Assembly (NCBI RefSeq): GCF_000715075.1
Contig: NC_134087.1
Span: 127,931,018 to 127,995,017, forward strand
Reading direction: 5' to 3'
DNA from: Nicotiana tabacum
Taxonomy: Eukaryota; Streptophyta; Magnoliopsida; Solanales; Solanaceae
DNA: 64,000 bases
Each line of letters begins with the position of its first letter. Position 1 is the stretch's first letter. The notes under the pieces were generated by a model that was not told the origin of the DNA, did no database searches, and saw only the letters and a list, made by a program, of their open reading frames with translations. This document shows positions 21,799 through 33,799 of the stretch, one piece after another. The translations under genes were made by a program, and so were the position numbers.

Positions 21799-23041
21799 TG
21801 GAAAAATTGGTTAATTATGGAGAATAAAAGGTTTAACTTGAAGCCTGTTAAGGACACTGTTCTTAAAGATATTTCACTCACATCGTAATAAATAAAATTA
21901 GGCATATCCCCCAGAATTCAACAAATTCTTCTAGTACAAACTAGAAGCGAAAACAACAAAGACTGAATAAAAGAAAACTCAGCACAAAAGAAAAGAAAAA
22001 GAAAATGTTCCCTCTTGTTTCTCTGTTATTTTTCCCTTTATGAACATAACTCACATTGTATTTCACGATTGTTTTCTAAAAGATTTACATAATCTACCCT
22101 TCATGATCTTTATTACATGTATGTAAATTATTACTGAGTTGAATCATCCACTTTATCTTAAATCTATCAAATTCACACGGTTTATGTTAAAGTAGAACGC
22201 ACTAATTCTCGAAGAAAATACAGTGAGGTATGGATGCAAATAGAAAGCATAAAAGAATATTTTCTTGACAGCTTTTAGAATAAAGTGCATTCTTAAGTAA
22301 ATATAATTTTTTACCCCTAATTGAATTACGTAACTATACAAAATCTATACTTACGTAAGGTTAGGTACATTTAAATACTAGAAAAGTATACCTTAATTTT
22401 GTTGTGCATTTTGCCATCCACAATGCAATAGTGTATAAAATTGAAACAGCAACTTGCGAAGAGTGCAGCCCAAAGTAGAACCAGCAACAACGACATACGA
22501 TACTAATCTAGTAATAGTATTTATTCATATCCCGTCTACTACTCCCGAGATTCTAGAATTGATGGAGAAAGCTTATGTTTCTTTCGTGTTATTCATTTTG
22601 AATAGCATGTAATGGTCATTATAAACTATGAATAATTAGCTATTAAGGCTATTCAAGAGTAATATCAAATTTCAGTTACAAAGTCATTATTATGTTTGAA
22701 AATATATTCACATTGCATACATAATCAAGGCCCATTAACATAATATTAAAAGAATGAACCTAGACATCAATTTGAATGTTTCTTTTGAGTTATCAAAATT
22801 ATTTTTCTAACAATCTCTCACATAACTCAAAAAGAATATTAAGTAATAGAGTAAAATGAAAAGTTTCGCTGGATTTTCACAAATGAGCATAATGCGTCGA
22901 ATTTGGTGTCTCTTGGACTATGAACCAGACCTAGATAAAATAAGAATAAACTTACAGAATAATTGGTGAAATTCAAAACTTCTATGAACCAAGAATTCTT
23001 TTATAAGTTTAGTGTCTTATCTATCACTTTATACTCGCACA
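21799..23041 (-). repeat. Right LTR of element F, enlarged
   Basis: It begins TGTTGGAAAAATTGG at 21799 and ends ATACTCGCACA at 23041. It is about 580 bp longer than the left LTR, with the extra AT-rich DNA lying between about 22040 and 22690. That extra piece has no recognised feature. Confidence 0.45.
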
Positions 23042-23061
23042 CATCCTTGGCATGCCATAAG

Positions 23062-23334
23062 CTAAATCTTATTCTCCATAATCCAATATGTTTTAATAAT
23101 CTTAAGGATATTTCGACCACACTGTGATAAATAAAATTATGTGTATCCCCCAGCATTCAACAAACACTTCTAATACAAACTAGGAGCAAAAACAACAAAG
23201 ACTGAATAAAAAAAAATCTATCACAAAAGAAAAGAAGAAGAAATTGCTCCCTCTTGTGTTCTCTGTTATTTTTTCCTTTTTCCTTCAACGGCTAGTTTGA
23301 CTCTATTAATTGTAAAATAACTTACTAAATAATA
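23062..23334 (-). repeat. Third F-family LTR fragment, interrupted by solo LTR G
   Basis: It repeats the CTTAAGGATATTTC, ACAACAAAGACTGAATAAA and GGCTAGTTTGACTC blocks of the other F LTRs. It resumes at 26148 with AAGTAGATATAAATAATATTT and GATGGACATTACC, running to about 26218. The interruption is exactly the solo LTR plus its duplicated taata. Confidence 0.6.
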
Positions 23335-26147
23335 TGTAACGACCCGACCGGTCGTTTTGAGTTCTAGCACGTCGTTCGACAGTTTGAGGCCATGAGCAGC
23401 TTCACTTTAGGTATTATGACTTGTGCGCGTAGTCAGAATTGAATTTCGGGAAGTTCAAAGTTGATTTGGAAAGATAATCCAATTTCAGAAGCTTTAAGTT
23501 GGAAGAATTGACTAAGATTGGATTTTTGAGTAAACGACCTCGGAATCGGGATTCGAAGGTTTCAGCAGGTTCGTATGATAATTTTGGACTTGGGCGTATG
23601 TCCGGATCGGATTTTGAAAGACCCGGGAACGTTTCGGCACCTATTGTGGAAGTTAGCATTTTTGGAAGGATTTCATAAGTTTGGATTAAAGTGCCTTTCA
23701 GTGTTATCAATGTCCGTTTGGGATTCCGAGTCTAGGAATGGCTCCGTATGGTAATTCTGGTATTGGGAGCGCAATCGGAAGTGGATTTGGAGGTCGGTAG
23801 GTCATTTTGGAGTCATTTAGCGAAAGTTGGAAATTTGAAGGTTTTTGAGAAGTTTGACCGGAAGTGGACTTTTTGATATCGGGGTCAGAATCTAATTCCG
23901 GAAGTTGGAGTAGGTCCATAATGTCAAATGTGACGTGCGTGCAAAATTTGAGGTCAATCAGACGTGATTTGATAGGTTTAAACATCGAAAGTAGAAGTTG
24001 GAGTTTCTCAAGTTCATCAAGTTTGAATTGGGGTGTGATTCGTGATTTTAGCATTGTTTGATGTGATTTAAGGCCTCGAGCAAGTCCGTGTTATGTTTTT
24101 AGACTAATGCGTTGTTTGGTTTGGAGCCTCGGTGCTCGAGTGAGATTCGGAGTAGCTTCAGAGTGATTTGTTAAGAAATGGGATTGTTGGTACTGGTATG
24201 ACCGCATTTGCGATGTTTTGGTCGCAAATGCGACCATTGCATTTGCAAGATGGAGCTCGCATTTGCGAGCCTGGGCTGCTGTGGGAAAAGTTCGCATTTG
24301 CGAACTAAGGGTTGCTTGTGCGAGGCTGTCACCTTCGCAGTTGCGAAGAATCTGGTCACAAATGCGACCTGGGCAGGGATGGCTTGGCTTCGCATTTGCG
24401 AGCCGGATGTCGCAAATGCGACATCTGACACTGGACCCCGGGGACTTTTTATCCCGAGACTTAGCCCATTTCCTTCATTTTCCCCTTGGTCTTAGGCGAT
24501 TTTTGGAGCTTTGGGAAGAGGGTTTTACCTAACACTTTGAGGTAAGTAATTTCTACACAACGTGAGTTTAAATACATAGATTATGGGTAGATTAACATAT
24601 AAAAATTAGGGAAAGTCAAGGGTTTAGGTAAAAACCTAGGATTTTTGACAAAAATGAGATTTACCACGAAATTTGTTATGGAATTTAATAGAAATCATAT
24701 ATTTGTGATCCTTAGGTTATGGGTAACAACTTTCTTCAAAAAATTTCAGAATCCGGGCAAGTGGGCCCGGGATGAATTTTAGGAACCTTGTATTTAGGGT
24801 TGAAAAATTGGTTTAATAATTAGAATATGGACTTTTGAGCATGTATTGACTAGTTCTTACCCCATTTGAATAGTTTGAATCGTTCGGCTCCGATTTAGAG
24901 GTTTGAGCACGTTCTTCAATTGGGATATAGGCTTCAGAGCGAGGTGAGTTTCCTTCTAACCTTGTAAGAGGGAATTGTCCCCATAGGTGAATTAATTGGA
25001 TATGTGCTTCTATTTGTGGGGGCTACGCACGCAAAAGGTGACGAGAGTCCGTGCGTAGCTACTATTATGCTTAAGTTCGGGTAGTTTAGGACCCAAAAGC
25101 ATACTTTACTTGCAATATTTAAAATCTTATTGTCAATTTAAAAATGCTTAAAACATATCGAACGTGTAAATAAATTTCTAAAAGACTAGTCATCGTTTTT
25201 AGATTTTTTAAAAAGAAATTGCATTTCCTTGTATAATTGCTCCTTGATGAGTTCTTGATTGACTGTTTGAATGTGTTTATATATTGTGAAACGGGCCGAA
25301 CGCCTCGTAGATGAAATAGATGCATCTATGGTTTGCGCCATTCGACCCACTGGTAGTGCACATCTTAAATATTATTGGATCGGGCCGTACGACCTCGGCA
25401 TGATTTGTGCATGCTTGTATTGCTTTGCCTTGAGATTTATAGATGTTGATATTTGTTTCTTCCTGGTTTGAGATAAATGTATAAATGATAAAAAAATAAA
25501 TTTGGAAAATTTTCTATAAATAGAAGAACTGTTTACTTGCTTCTTGCTATTGTGTTACAAGCATTTTTATAAAATCCTAGATTTATTATATTGTTGATGT
25601 ATCATTATTGGACCATTAGTAAGTGTCGAAGTCGGCCTCTCGTCTCTACTTCTTCGAGACTAGACGGGATACTTACTGAGTACACGTTATTTTTGTACTC
25701 ATGCTACACTTGTTGTGTATTTTTGTTGCACAAGCACATGCATCTCTAGTGGCCTAGTGGGCGTAGCAGCATGGTTGATATGGAGACTTAGGTGAGCCGC
25801 ATTCCTCAAGGCGACCCGCAACGAGCATAGTCTTTTCCAGTGTATTGCATTTACTTTCTGTCCAAATTGTATTCCGGATAGCTATTGTACTTTATTCGAT
25901 TTCCTAGTGGTTGCTCATGCACTTGTGACACCGGGTTTTGAAATGATTATGGGATAATTTAACATTAAGTTTGTTAAAGACTACATTATTTATGTGAATT
26001 TCATTAATTATTGTTTAATGTATAAAGAAAATAATTTCAACACATACTAAAATGAGAATTTAATTAATTTCTTGGTGTTGGCTTACCTGACAGTGTGTTC
26101 GGTGCCATCACGACATCACGACCCTTAGTGGATTTTGGGTCGCGACA
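23335..26147 (+). mobile_element. Solo LTR G of a Tekay/Del-like Ty3 element (2,813 bp)
   Basis: It starts TGTAACGACCCGACCGG and ends GGGTCGCGACA, with the 5-bp duplication taata on each side (23330-23334, 26148-26152). Precise TG...CA ends plus TSD with no internal coding region mean a solo LTR left by LTR-LTR recombination. The opening matches the chromovirus LTR type of element D. A block of CGCAAATGCG-type words at 24203-24425 lies upstream of a TATA-like TTTTTATC at 24446. Confidence 0.9.
24203..24425 (+). promoter_or_regulatory. Word array in LTR G (CGCATTTGCGA type)
   Basis: At least eight copies of TCGCATTTGCGA or its complement TCGCAAATGCGA, with variants, are packed into ~220 bp. 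Each has inverted arms (TCGCA/TGCGA). The block lies about 870-1090 bp into the LTR and just upstream of TTTTTATC, in the position expected for U3 enhancer sequence. Confidence 0.6.
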
Positions 26148-26218
26148 TAATAAGTAGATATAAATAATATTTCAAAGAGAAATTTTTTCCCCAAGATGGA
26201 CATTACCTTTTGAGATAA

Positions 26219-27270
26219 AAATAATTCCCAAATTTGTTTTGAAAAATCTGATTTGGGTGCAGTTTGGTTTGAAGATGAAAATGTGTTTGGACATTAGTTT
26301 TCAAAACATATTTTCCAAATTTATTTTGGAAAAATATGAAACATGACTTATACCCACAAGTTCTAAAAACTATCATAAATACCCAACAGTACCATTATCA
26401 ATAACATTCATTATATTATCGCAAACCATAGTCCTGAACATAAATAAATTTGGTACAAAATTATCATTTTTATAATAAACTACATGATACACTATCAGAT
26501 GATCGAGAAGACGAAACACCATTGTTACAAAATAATAAATGATGGGCTCTTTTATAAAATACAAAAGTTTGGAGCAATTTTTAAAAAATATAATAGTGAT
26601 ATTTTGGCCCAAATTAAACCAGTTATTGAGCTGATTTTGGAATGTAGGATTTGAAATTTTTCTAAAATATAGGCAAAATCTATGACCGAATATATGTTTG
26701 CCAAATAAAATTCAAATTTATTTTGACAAAATCTATGGCCAAACGGGTCCTAATTTTCCAACAATAACCTTCAAACATTCAAATTTTAAGCTTAATGTGT
26801 TTTGATGAGCTTTTATCACTTAAACAGGAAAAATTTAAAACCTAATTTATTAGTTGGCTACTTAAATTTTCACCTTATAAAAAAAAAGTATATCTTTAAC
26901 TCCTATGTTCATACGAAGATCATGTACAGGACAAAGGTGCTCTTGATATTCCCATTTATGCCTTTTGTTTTTGATGTTATGATCAAATATATGTGAATCA
27001 TTCGGTATTTACAGTTTAGACATGAGAATTGTTTCACCTTTTTCAATTTTTTTTACCTTTTTTGAAATCTGTGTTTGACCACAAATTTTTTAATTTTCAC
27101 TTAAATTTTGAATTTTTTCGAAAATTTAAAAAATTTCAAAAACTCGTTTTTCAAAATTTTTACTTAGATAATCACAAAACTTAAAAAACAACCCAAAATT
27201 ATATTTATGTCCAAACACAACTCTAAATTTTAAATATCATTTTCACTTTTTTTTAAAATTTTATAATTCT
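26219..27270. repeat. AT-rich MITE-like DNA, two candidate elements
   Basis: One candidate ends at about 26752 with ATGGCCAAACGGGTCCTA. Its left end near 26240 has only a weak match (TGCAGTTTGGTTTGAAG ... TGTTTGGAC). A second, at about 27000-27245, is a foldback of TTTTGAAA/TTTCAAAA arms framed by TGTTTGACCAC and GTCCAAACACAAC. Both recall plant hAT or Mutator MITEs, but no clean TSD was found. Confidence 0.35.
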
Positions 27271-28089
27271 TATGTCCCAAAGCCCGCTTAAAACCTAGTT
27301 GTTCCGATAAGTTTAGATTCGGATCGAATACACGAAAATGTGAAATGCAAACTAAGCCAAAAGAAAGGAAAAAAAGTTAAATGCAAAACTTTTGGCTTGT
27401 AGGATACGATCCTATCTACCACAGTACTCTATACTCTGCAATTTTTAGGAGGAGGAAAAAGGTCTAAGGGGTCCACATACTACAGACATTATATATAGTC
27501 CATTGGCTTATCCTATGCGTCCTTTTCCCTAGTTGTCGTTGGGTCAATAGAATCTGACAGAACACCTTGTGACCACTCAGAAGATAACACGTAGATAATG
27601 TTGGAATTGATTGATTCGTAGGCGTTTTTCGGACTGAAAGCAACCCATGGGGCTTTTGAAAGAAAAAGTAAAGCGCTCTTGTCATTTCAAGTTGTTATAA
27701 GTATATTTTTGCTTATCGAAATTTATTTTTAGTAATTATTCATATATTTAGGAAATTGCATAAAAATTTACAATAAGTTGTATCTATCTTCGCATCTAGG
27801 TGATGCAAAAGTATAAAATATTGATCAAAGCACACTTATAATTTGAATTTTGAAAAACAAAGAAGTGTCAAATATTTGGAGAAAAGAATAATATAGGAGT
27901 ATTACCTTTGTTTAAAAAGGGATAAAACAAGAATTCCAACCTCTAGTTGGAACCTTTATCTTTGAATATGATTTTTATTTAGTTTTTCTAATGTTTTGTA
28001 CTATTTTTTCAGAAAAAAATCTCACGTAAAAGCTTTATGCTTGGATTACCTTTATAAAGATACTGTTTTGAGAACTTGTTGTGTGAGAG
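27271..28089. other. No recognised repeat or gene
   Basis: About 820 bp of AT-rich sequence have no domain, no repeat shared with the rest of the window and no convincing ORF. It is the best candidate here for old low-copy host DNA. Confidence 0.4.
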
Positions 28090-28880
28090 GATGTTTGGCT
28101 AAACATATAAGCTGGATAAGTATTTTTTGATTTATTTATGCGTTTAGTAAAGTTAAAAGTAGGGGTGGACATCGGTCGGTTCGGTTTGGTTATGAATATT
28201 ATCGGTTTAGCATATCGGTTATCGATTTACAAATTTGATAAACCGATAACCGAACCGATAAGATATCGGTTATCGGGTATCGGTTAATCGGTTATCGATT
28301 ATTATCGGTTCGGTTATCGGTTTACCCGATAAGATAACTCAATCAAGAGTTAGGCAAAAAAGGAAAGATAATTCACCGGAGTTAAGCAAAAAAGAGAAGA
28401 ATTCACATATAGCATACTAAAGACATACGCTAGGAGTAACTAGTAAGGTCTATGAAGAATGAAGATGAAACAACTAAAGAGTGGGGTTGAGAAAGAATAG
28501 GAGATAATGAACTGAAGCCCTAGCATTTGTATATACTTAAGGATAAAGTCGTAATTTTATTAATTCTTATTTGGTTATCGGTTAACCCATTAACAAAATT
28601 GGCAAACCCAAGCCCGAACAGATAACCCAATAGTAAAAAAATTCTAAACCGTTACCGAACCGTTAACCTAATATCCCGATACCGATAACCCAATAAAAAA
28701 TTAATGGTTCGGGTTATCGGTTTTACCCGCTATATGCCCAGCCTTAGTTAAAAGTGCTTATAAGTCAAGTGCTTTTAAGTAAAAAATAAGCCAAAAACTA
28801 TAAGCTGATCACCCCAAACTTATGAATTTTTAGCTTATAAGCACTTTAAGTTTGACCAAAATTTTAACTATTTTATCCTT
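28090..28880. repeat. Outer MITE-like foldback carrying the hAT MITE
   Basis: Flanking the hAT MITE are TGTTTGGCTAAACATATAAGCTGG on the left and repeated AGCTTATAAGCACTT words on the right, ending near TTTGACCAAAA. These form imperfect inverted arms (TTTGGCTAAAC and GTTTGACCAAA). Outer ends were not fixed. Confidence 0.4.
28160..28746 (-). mobile_element. hAT MITE (587 bp), deletion derivative of the hAT I family
   Basis: Ends TAGGGGTGGACATCGG and the complement of CATATGCCCAGCCTTA form an imperfect terminal inverted repeat. A perfect 8-bp duplication gttaaaag flanks it (28152-28159, 28747-28754), the hAT hallmark. The left ~180 bp match the right end of hAT I in reverse and the right ~150 bp match its left end, so it lies in the opposite orientation. 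It has no ORF and would move only with a transposase from a relative. Confidence 0.92.
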
Positions 28881-29423
28881 AAAATATTCCTTTTTAGAAC
28901 AAAACTCTTACATCGATACTCACTGCCTCAAGTATTTTTTTCAACCTAAACCCCCCGGCTCTTCAAGTCTGCAATTCTCATTGACTATTTAAGATAAGCA
29001 AATTCTCTATTCCTTTGCATATTTGTATCTATGTGATTGTGTATTAATCTTTGAACTACATGTAATAAATGAGGACATATCAAATTTTTGGTGTATTGCT
29101 TTCTAAGTGTTGTGATGATGAAAACAGTGTCTGTTTCTCTTCAAATATTTTGTCCTATTTAGTTTTACTTTTTACTAAGAAACTTTTGTCAGATTATTAA
29201 TTATTAGTATAACTTATGATTATATGTTTATCATAAAATAAATTATATTTATCATAAAAATTATCTTATCTAAGCATAGTTGTATTTAAAATAAAATGAC
29301 AAATTGAATATTTTGTATTTGAATCGATCTGAAATCTAAAATTTTACAGAAATTACGCCTTTATAAGTGTAAATAGTTCTAAGGTTATTTAAGTCATTTT
29401 AACAGAAAAATGCTTATTATCAA
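28881..29423. other. No recognised feature
   Basis: AT-rich DNA lies between the MITE region and the target site of element B. No ORF or repeat could be assigned. Confidence 0.4.
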
Positions 29424-31334
29424 ATATTTGTCACGACCCAATCCCCGAACCCGGTCGTGATGGCGCCTCTCGCGGAGACAAGGCCAGCCAAACCAAAACG
29501 AAACACCTCTTTCAAACAGTTAATCATCATAAAAAATAGTAATAATAATATAATATTAATAAATTGCGGAAGTTAACGATAATAACAGCAGGAACCATCC
29601 CGACACAGCCCAAACCGGGGTATCACAAGTCATGAGCTACTACAGAATCTGCTATAGGTCTACAAAGTACGGAATCCGATACAACAGTCTGAAGAAAACA
29701 TAAATGATAGAGGATAAGAGAGACAAGGGGCTGCGGACGTCAACAACTACCTCGTAACTCCAAATCACTGCCTAGCCTGGAAGGAATCAGTGCTTAGGTG
29801 CTGACTATGCTATACTTGAATCTGCACACACGGTGTAGGGAGTAATGTGAGTACTCCGACTCAGTGAGTAATAATTACAAATAATGGCTGAAAGTATGAA
29901 AACACGTAAAGGCACAAAGCAATTCCATATCAAGCAGTAAAATCACTTAAAGCAGTATATCAGTGAAGAAATCAAATGATATTCCTTTTTAAAACAAGTA
30001 AAACAGGTAATTTAACAGGTAATTAACAAGTAGAAATCCGCCCCTCGGGCACAGTATCAATCGCTCAGCATAGTATCAGCCCCTCGGGCTCACTCTCAGC
30101 ACAGTATCAGCCCCTCGGGCTACCTCACAATCACTCAGCATAATGGTCAACCATTGTTACCTGACCAAATTGCATCATACAGTGTCATTGTTACCACTGT
30201 TTCAAATCACATGGGTACCCGCGCTCACTGTGGGTGTGCAGACTCCGGAGGGGCCCCTTACGGCCCAAGCGCTATATCAAGCCACCTCGTGGCATCATCA
30301 CTCAGCAAATCCTCACATCACTCAAGCCACCGCATGGCATAAATAGTATCTCAGGCCCTCGGCCTCATATCACTCAGCATATCCTCACATATGGCCCTCG
30401 GCCTCACTCAGTCTAGAAATCATCATAAGCCCCTTGGGCATTAGTAAAATAGTAGTTCTCAGCCCAAAACATGATGTAAAAATATCATTTAAGTTTCAAA
30501 TCTGAGAAAAAGTGACTGAGTTTATAAAACAGTAGATATCAACAGGACTGAGTTCAAATAATAAGTCAAGCAGTAACGAAACAGTGATAAAATCTCCGAA
30601 GGGTTCAAATAGTTGGCACGATGACCAAATATGGCAATCAGCCCGAATCATGATGATAACAAATGAATTTCAGTCAAATATTCAGTAAAGGCATCAATCG
30701 GGATGGACCAAGTCACACTCCCCAGTAGTGAAAGACCCCACGCTCATCATCCAGCGCGTATCTTGCCTCAATATAGCACTACGATGTGCAATCCGGGGTT
30801 TCAAACCCTCAGGACATCATTTAAAACCATTACTCACCTCGAACTGGCTAATTCTCTAGCTCGCGACACCTTTGCCCCTCAAATTGGCCTCCACGCGCGT
30901 CGAATCTATCCAAAATCAGAACGAATAGGTCACAATATGCTAAGGGAACATAGCCCAAGCGAAAACATTCGAAAAATATCAAAAATCTAGAAATTAGCAA
31001 AACCCGAGCCCCGGGCCCACGTCTCGGAATCGGGTAAAATTTACATTTTCAGAATCCTCATACCCTCACGAGTCCAACCATACCAAAATTATCCAATCTC
31101 GATACCATTTGGTCCTTCAAATCATCATTTTATATTTTTGAAAGGTTTCACAATTTTCTTCCCAAATTCCATCTCAAATCACGAATTAAATGATGAATTC
31201 AATGATAGATTCATGTATTCTAGCCAAATCTGAGTTAAAATCACTTACCCCAATGGATTTCTTGAAAAACCTTCGAAAAATTGCCAAAATCCGAGCTCTC
31301 TAGGTCAAAATATTAAATAAAACCCAAAACCTCG

Positions 31335-31342
31335 TATTTATA
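31335..31342 (-). promoter_or_regulatory. TATA box of the B LTR, left copy
   Basis: TATAAATA on the minus strand, in the context CCTATAAATACGAGG, directly follows the GC-rich word array. The same box is at 39345-39352 in the other LTR. The transcript start is expected ~30 bp further on. Confidence 0.6.
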
Positions 31343-31371
31343 GGTACCCTTCAGGTTTCAGCTACTGCGGG

Positions 31372-31722
31372 CTGCACCAAAACGACCGCGGTCCGCGCAA
31401 AGGCAACCGCGGCCGCACATGCCTCCCTCTGCAGTGATAGGCTTTAGTATTTTGGCCATAACATTTTCTACAGATGTCCAAATTACATTTTTTTTACCTT
31501 TCTGGAAACTAGACACAAAGGGCTACAACTTTCGGTTTTGAATCACCTCAAAATTCCTTGTAGATCAAAAGATATGAGCTTCCGCAGTAGGACTAGCGGG
31601 AGGGTTCTTCACCGCGGCCGCACCCACTTTTGTGCGGTCCGCGCGACGCCTACCGCGCCCGCTTTTGTGCGGTCCGCACAGCACTCACCGCGGGCGCACT
31701 TATTTTTGTGCGGACCGCGTGA
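31372..31722 (-). promoter_or_regulatory. Word array in LTR B, left copy (GCGGTCCGC type)
   Basis: Words such as GACCGCGGTCCGCGC, ACCGCGGCCGCAC and GTGCGGTCCGC recur about nine times, with inverted arms around CCGCGG. It sits just upstream of the TATA box in LTR sense direction. A 19-bp word unit present in the right LTR at 39409-39427 is missing here. Confidence 0.6.
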
Positions 31723-32417
31723 GTGAGTTTCGGGGCCTGCAACCCATGTAGACCTGCTACAACTATGATTTTCGCACTAAAACATCCCGGAATCTACCCG
31801 GAAATCCCGGAACTTCAAACCAATTGTACCAACACATCTCATGACATCGTTCAAACTTGCTCAAAACTTCGGAACGCTCACAACAACATCAAATCACCAA
31901 TTTAACATAGGATTCAGGCCTAAGAACTCCAAGAACTCTTAAATTATGCTTCCGATCAAAAGGTCTATCAAATCTCGTCCGAATGACCCGAAATTTTGCA
32001 CACACATCCCAAATGACACAATGAAGCTACTTCAACTATCGGAATTCTATTCCGACCCCTATATCAAAATTTCTCCTATCAACCGGAATTTGCCAAAATA
32101 TCAATTTCGCCAATTCAAGCCTAAATCTTCTCTACAACTCCAGAACCCATTCCGATCGCGCTCCTAAGTCACAAATCACCTCCCGAAGCTAACCGAACCA
32201 TCGGAACTCACTTCCGAGCCTTCTAACACATAAGTCAATATCCGGTTGACTTTTCCAACTTAAGCCTTCTTAAAAGAGACTAAGTGTCTCATTTCTTACC
32301 AAATCCTCTCCGAACTCGAACTAATAAACTCGATCACATAAAACACGGATAACGAAGCGTAAAGAAGCTCAAATGCAGGAAATGGAGCGGTAACTCATGA
32401 GACGACTGGCCGGGTCG

Positions 32418-32798
32418 TCACATCCTCCCCAACTTAAACAAACATTCGTCCTCGAACGAGTCAAGAAACATACCTGAAGCCTCAAACAGATGAGGATATC
32501 TGCTCCGTATCTCCCGCTCGGTCTCCCAGGTAGCCTCCTCCACGGGCCGACCTCTCCACTGCACCTTTACTGAAGCTATATCCTTTGACCTCAACTTCCG
32601 AACCTGGCGACCCAAAATAGCTACTGGCTCCACATCAAAGGTCAAATCATCATCCAAACGAACCGTGCTGTAGTCCAAAACATGAGACGGATCCCCACTA
32701 TACTTTCGGAGCATAGAAACATGAAATACCGGATGCACACTCGACAGGCTGGATGGCAAAGCAAGCTCAGAAGCCACCTCCCCAATCCTCCGAAGCAC
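32418..32798 (-). pseudogene. Integrase tail and chromodomain of element B
   Basis: The segment HPVFHVSMLRKYSGDPSHVL is followed by EPVAILGRQVRKLRSKDIAS, VKVQWRGRPVEEATWE and SRYPHLF. This is the CHDII-type chromodomain that chromoviruses carry at the integrase C-terminus to direct insertion to marked heterochromatin. The ORF ends SFEDECLFKLGRM just at the LTR border. A TAG near 32818 separates it from the integrase core. In element C an AGG Arg codon stands there. Confidence 0.88.
32423..32434 (-). promoter_or_regulatory. Polypurine tract of element B
   Basis: The minus strand reads AGTTGGGGAGGA directly before the LTR TGTGACGACC. Confidence 0.75.
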
Positions 32799-32816
32799 CT
32801 CAAAAGGCCTAATGAA

Positions 32817-33760
32817 CTAAGGACTCAACTTGCCTTTCTTTCCAAATCTCATAACACCCTTCATGGGCGAAACCTTCAGCAAGACCTTCTCATCGACCAT
32901 GTAGGACACATCTCGAACCTTCCGGTCCGCATAACTCTTCTGATGTGACTGCGCTGTACGAAGCCTCTCCTGAATCACCTTCACCTTCTCTAAGGCATCC
33001 TGAACCAAATTTGTCCCCAATAGTCTAGCCTCGCCGGGTTCGAACCAACCAATCGGAGATCTACACCACCTCCCGTACAAAGCCTCATATGGAGCCATCT
33101 GAATACTCGACTGGTAGCTGTTGTTGTAAGCAAACTCTGCAAGTGGTAGAAACTTATCCCATGAACCTCCAAATTCAATAACACAAGCACGCAACATATC
33201 CTCCAATATTTGAATAGTACACTCGTACTGTACGTCCGTCTGAGGATGAAACGTTGTGCTCAACTCTACCTGAGTACCCAACTCTCTCTGCACGGCTCTC
33301 CAAAACTGTGAAGTAAACTGAGTACCTCTATATGAGATGATGGAAATAGGAACGCCATGCAATCGAACAATCTCTCGGATATAAATCCCCGTCAACCGCT
33401 CTGAAGAATAGGTAGTACACACAAGAATGAAGTGCACAGACTTGGTCAGCCGATCCACAATCACCCAAATAGCATCGAACTTCTTCAAAGTCCGAGGAAG
33501 TCCAACCACAAAGTCCATAGTGATTCTCTCCCACTTCCACTCGGGAATAACCATCTGCTAAAACAAGCCACCCGGTCTCTGATGCTCATACTTCACCTGT
33601 TGACAGTTGAGACACCGAGCTACAAATCCCACAATATCTTTCTTCATTCTTCTCCACCAATAGTGCTGCCTCAAATCCTAATACATTTTCGTGGCACCCG
33701 GATGAATGGAATACCGCGAGCTATGGGCTTCCTCTAGAATCAGCTCTCTAAGCCCATCCA
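32817..33760 (-). pseudogene. Integrase core of element B
   Basis: The zinc-binding part (HPGATKMY ... QHYWWRRMKKDIVGFVARCLNC) lies at about 33590-33700. The core shows MDFVVGLPRT with the first Asp, then the region of the second Asp and the NNSYQSSIQMAPYEALYGRRC-like segment (here GRWCRSP). SYRGTQFTSQFW has Tyr where SDRGTQFT is normal, so the second catalytic Asp is lost. TAG codons at 33678-33680 and 33558-33560 are CAG to TAG. It would join cDNA ends to host DNA. Confidence 0.88.
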
Positions 33761-33799
33761 CATTTGGCACACAAATCCGGCCCTGCATCCTCAGCACAC

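Larger units (their letters stand above)
19379..23041 (-). mobile_element. Element F: rearranged copia-type LTR retrotransposon with deleted interior
   Basis: Two related LTR-like segments (19380-20039 and 21799-23041) flank 1.76 kb of interior. On the minus strand the LTR would start TGTGGGAGTG and end TTTTTCCAACA. The interior next to the left LTR encodes the end of a copia RNase H; the rest of gag-pol is absent. Remaining interior, 20790-21798, is AT-rich. It has one unbroken minus frame at 21509-21766 that I do not recognise. Confidence 0.55.
29429..32422 (-). repeat. 3' LTR of element B (left copy, 2,994 bp)
   Basis: It starts TGTCACGACCCAATCC and ends GGGTCGTCACA. It holds repeated CCCCTCGGGC words at 30040-30430, a word array at 31372-31722 and a TATA box on the minus strand at 31335-31342. 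Short frames in it, such as those near 30150, repeat in the other LTR and are not genes. Confidence 0.9.

Noticed and set aside
24208..24532. Overlapping open frames of ~95-105 codons in LTR G
   Set aside because: They arise from the GC-rich word array, lack domains and are not expected to be coding in an LTR.
27464..27685. 73-codon open frame on the minus strand in the unassigned segment
   Set aside because: There is no recognisable domain or coding signature; the length is expected by chance in AT-rich DNA.
30143..30990. Short open frames in the left LTR of B, repeated near 38310-38600
   Set aside because: They are the same LTR sequence in both copies and run opposite to the element's genes; no domain is present.
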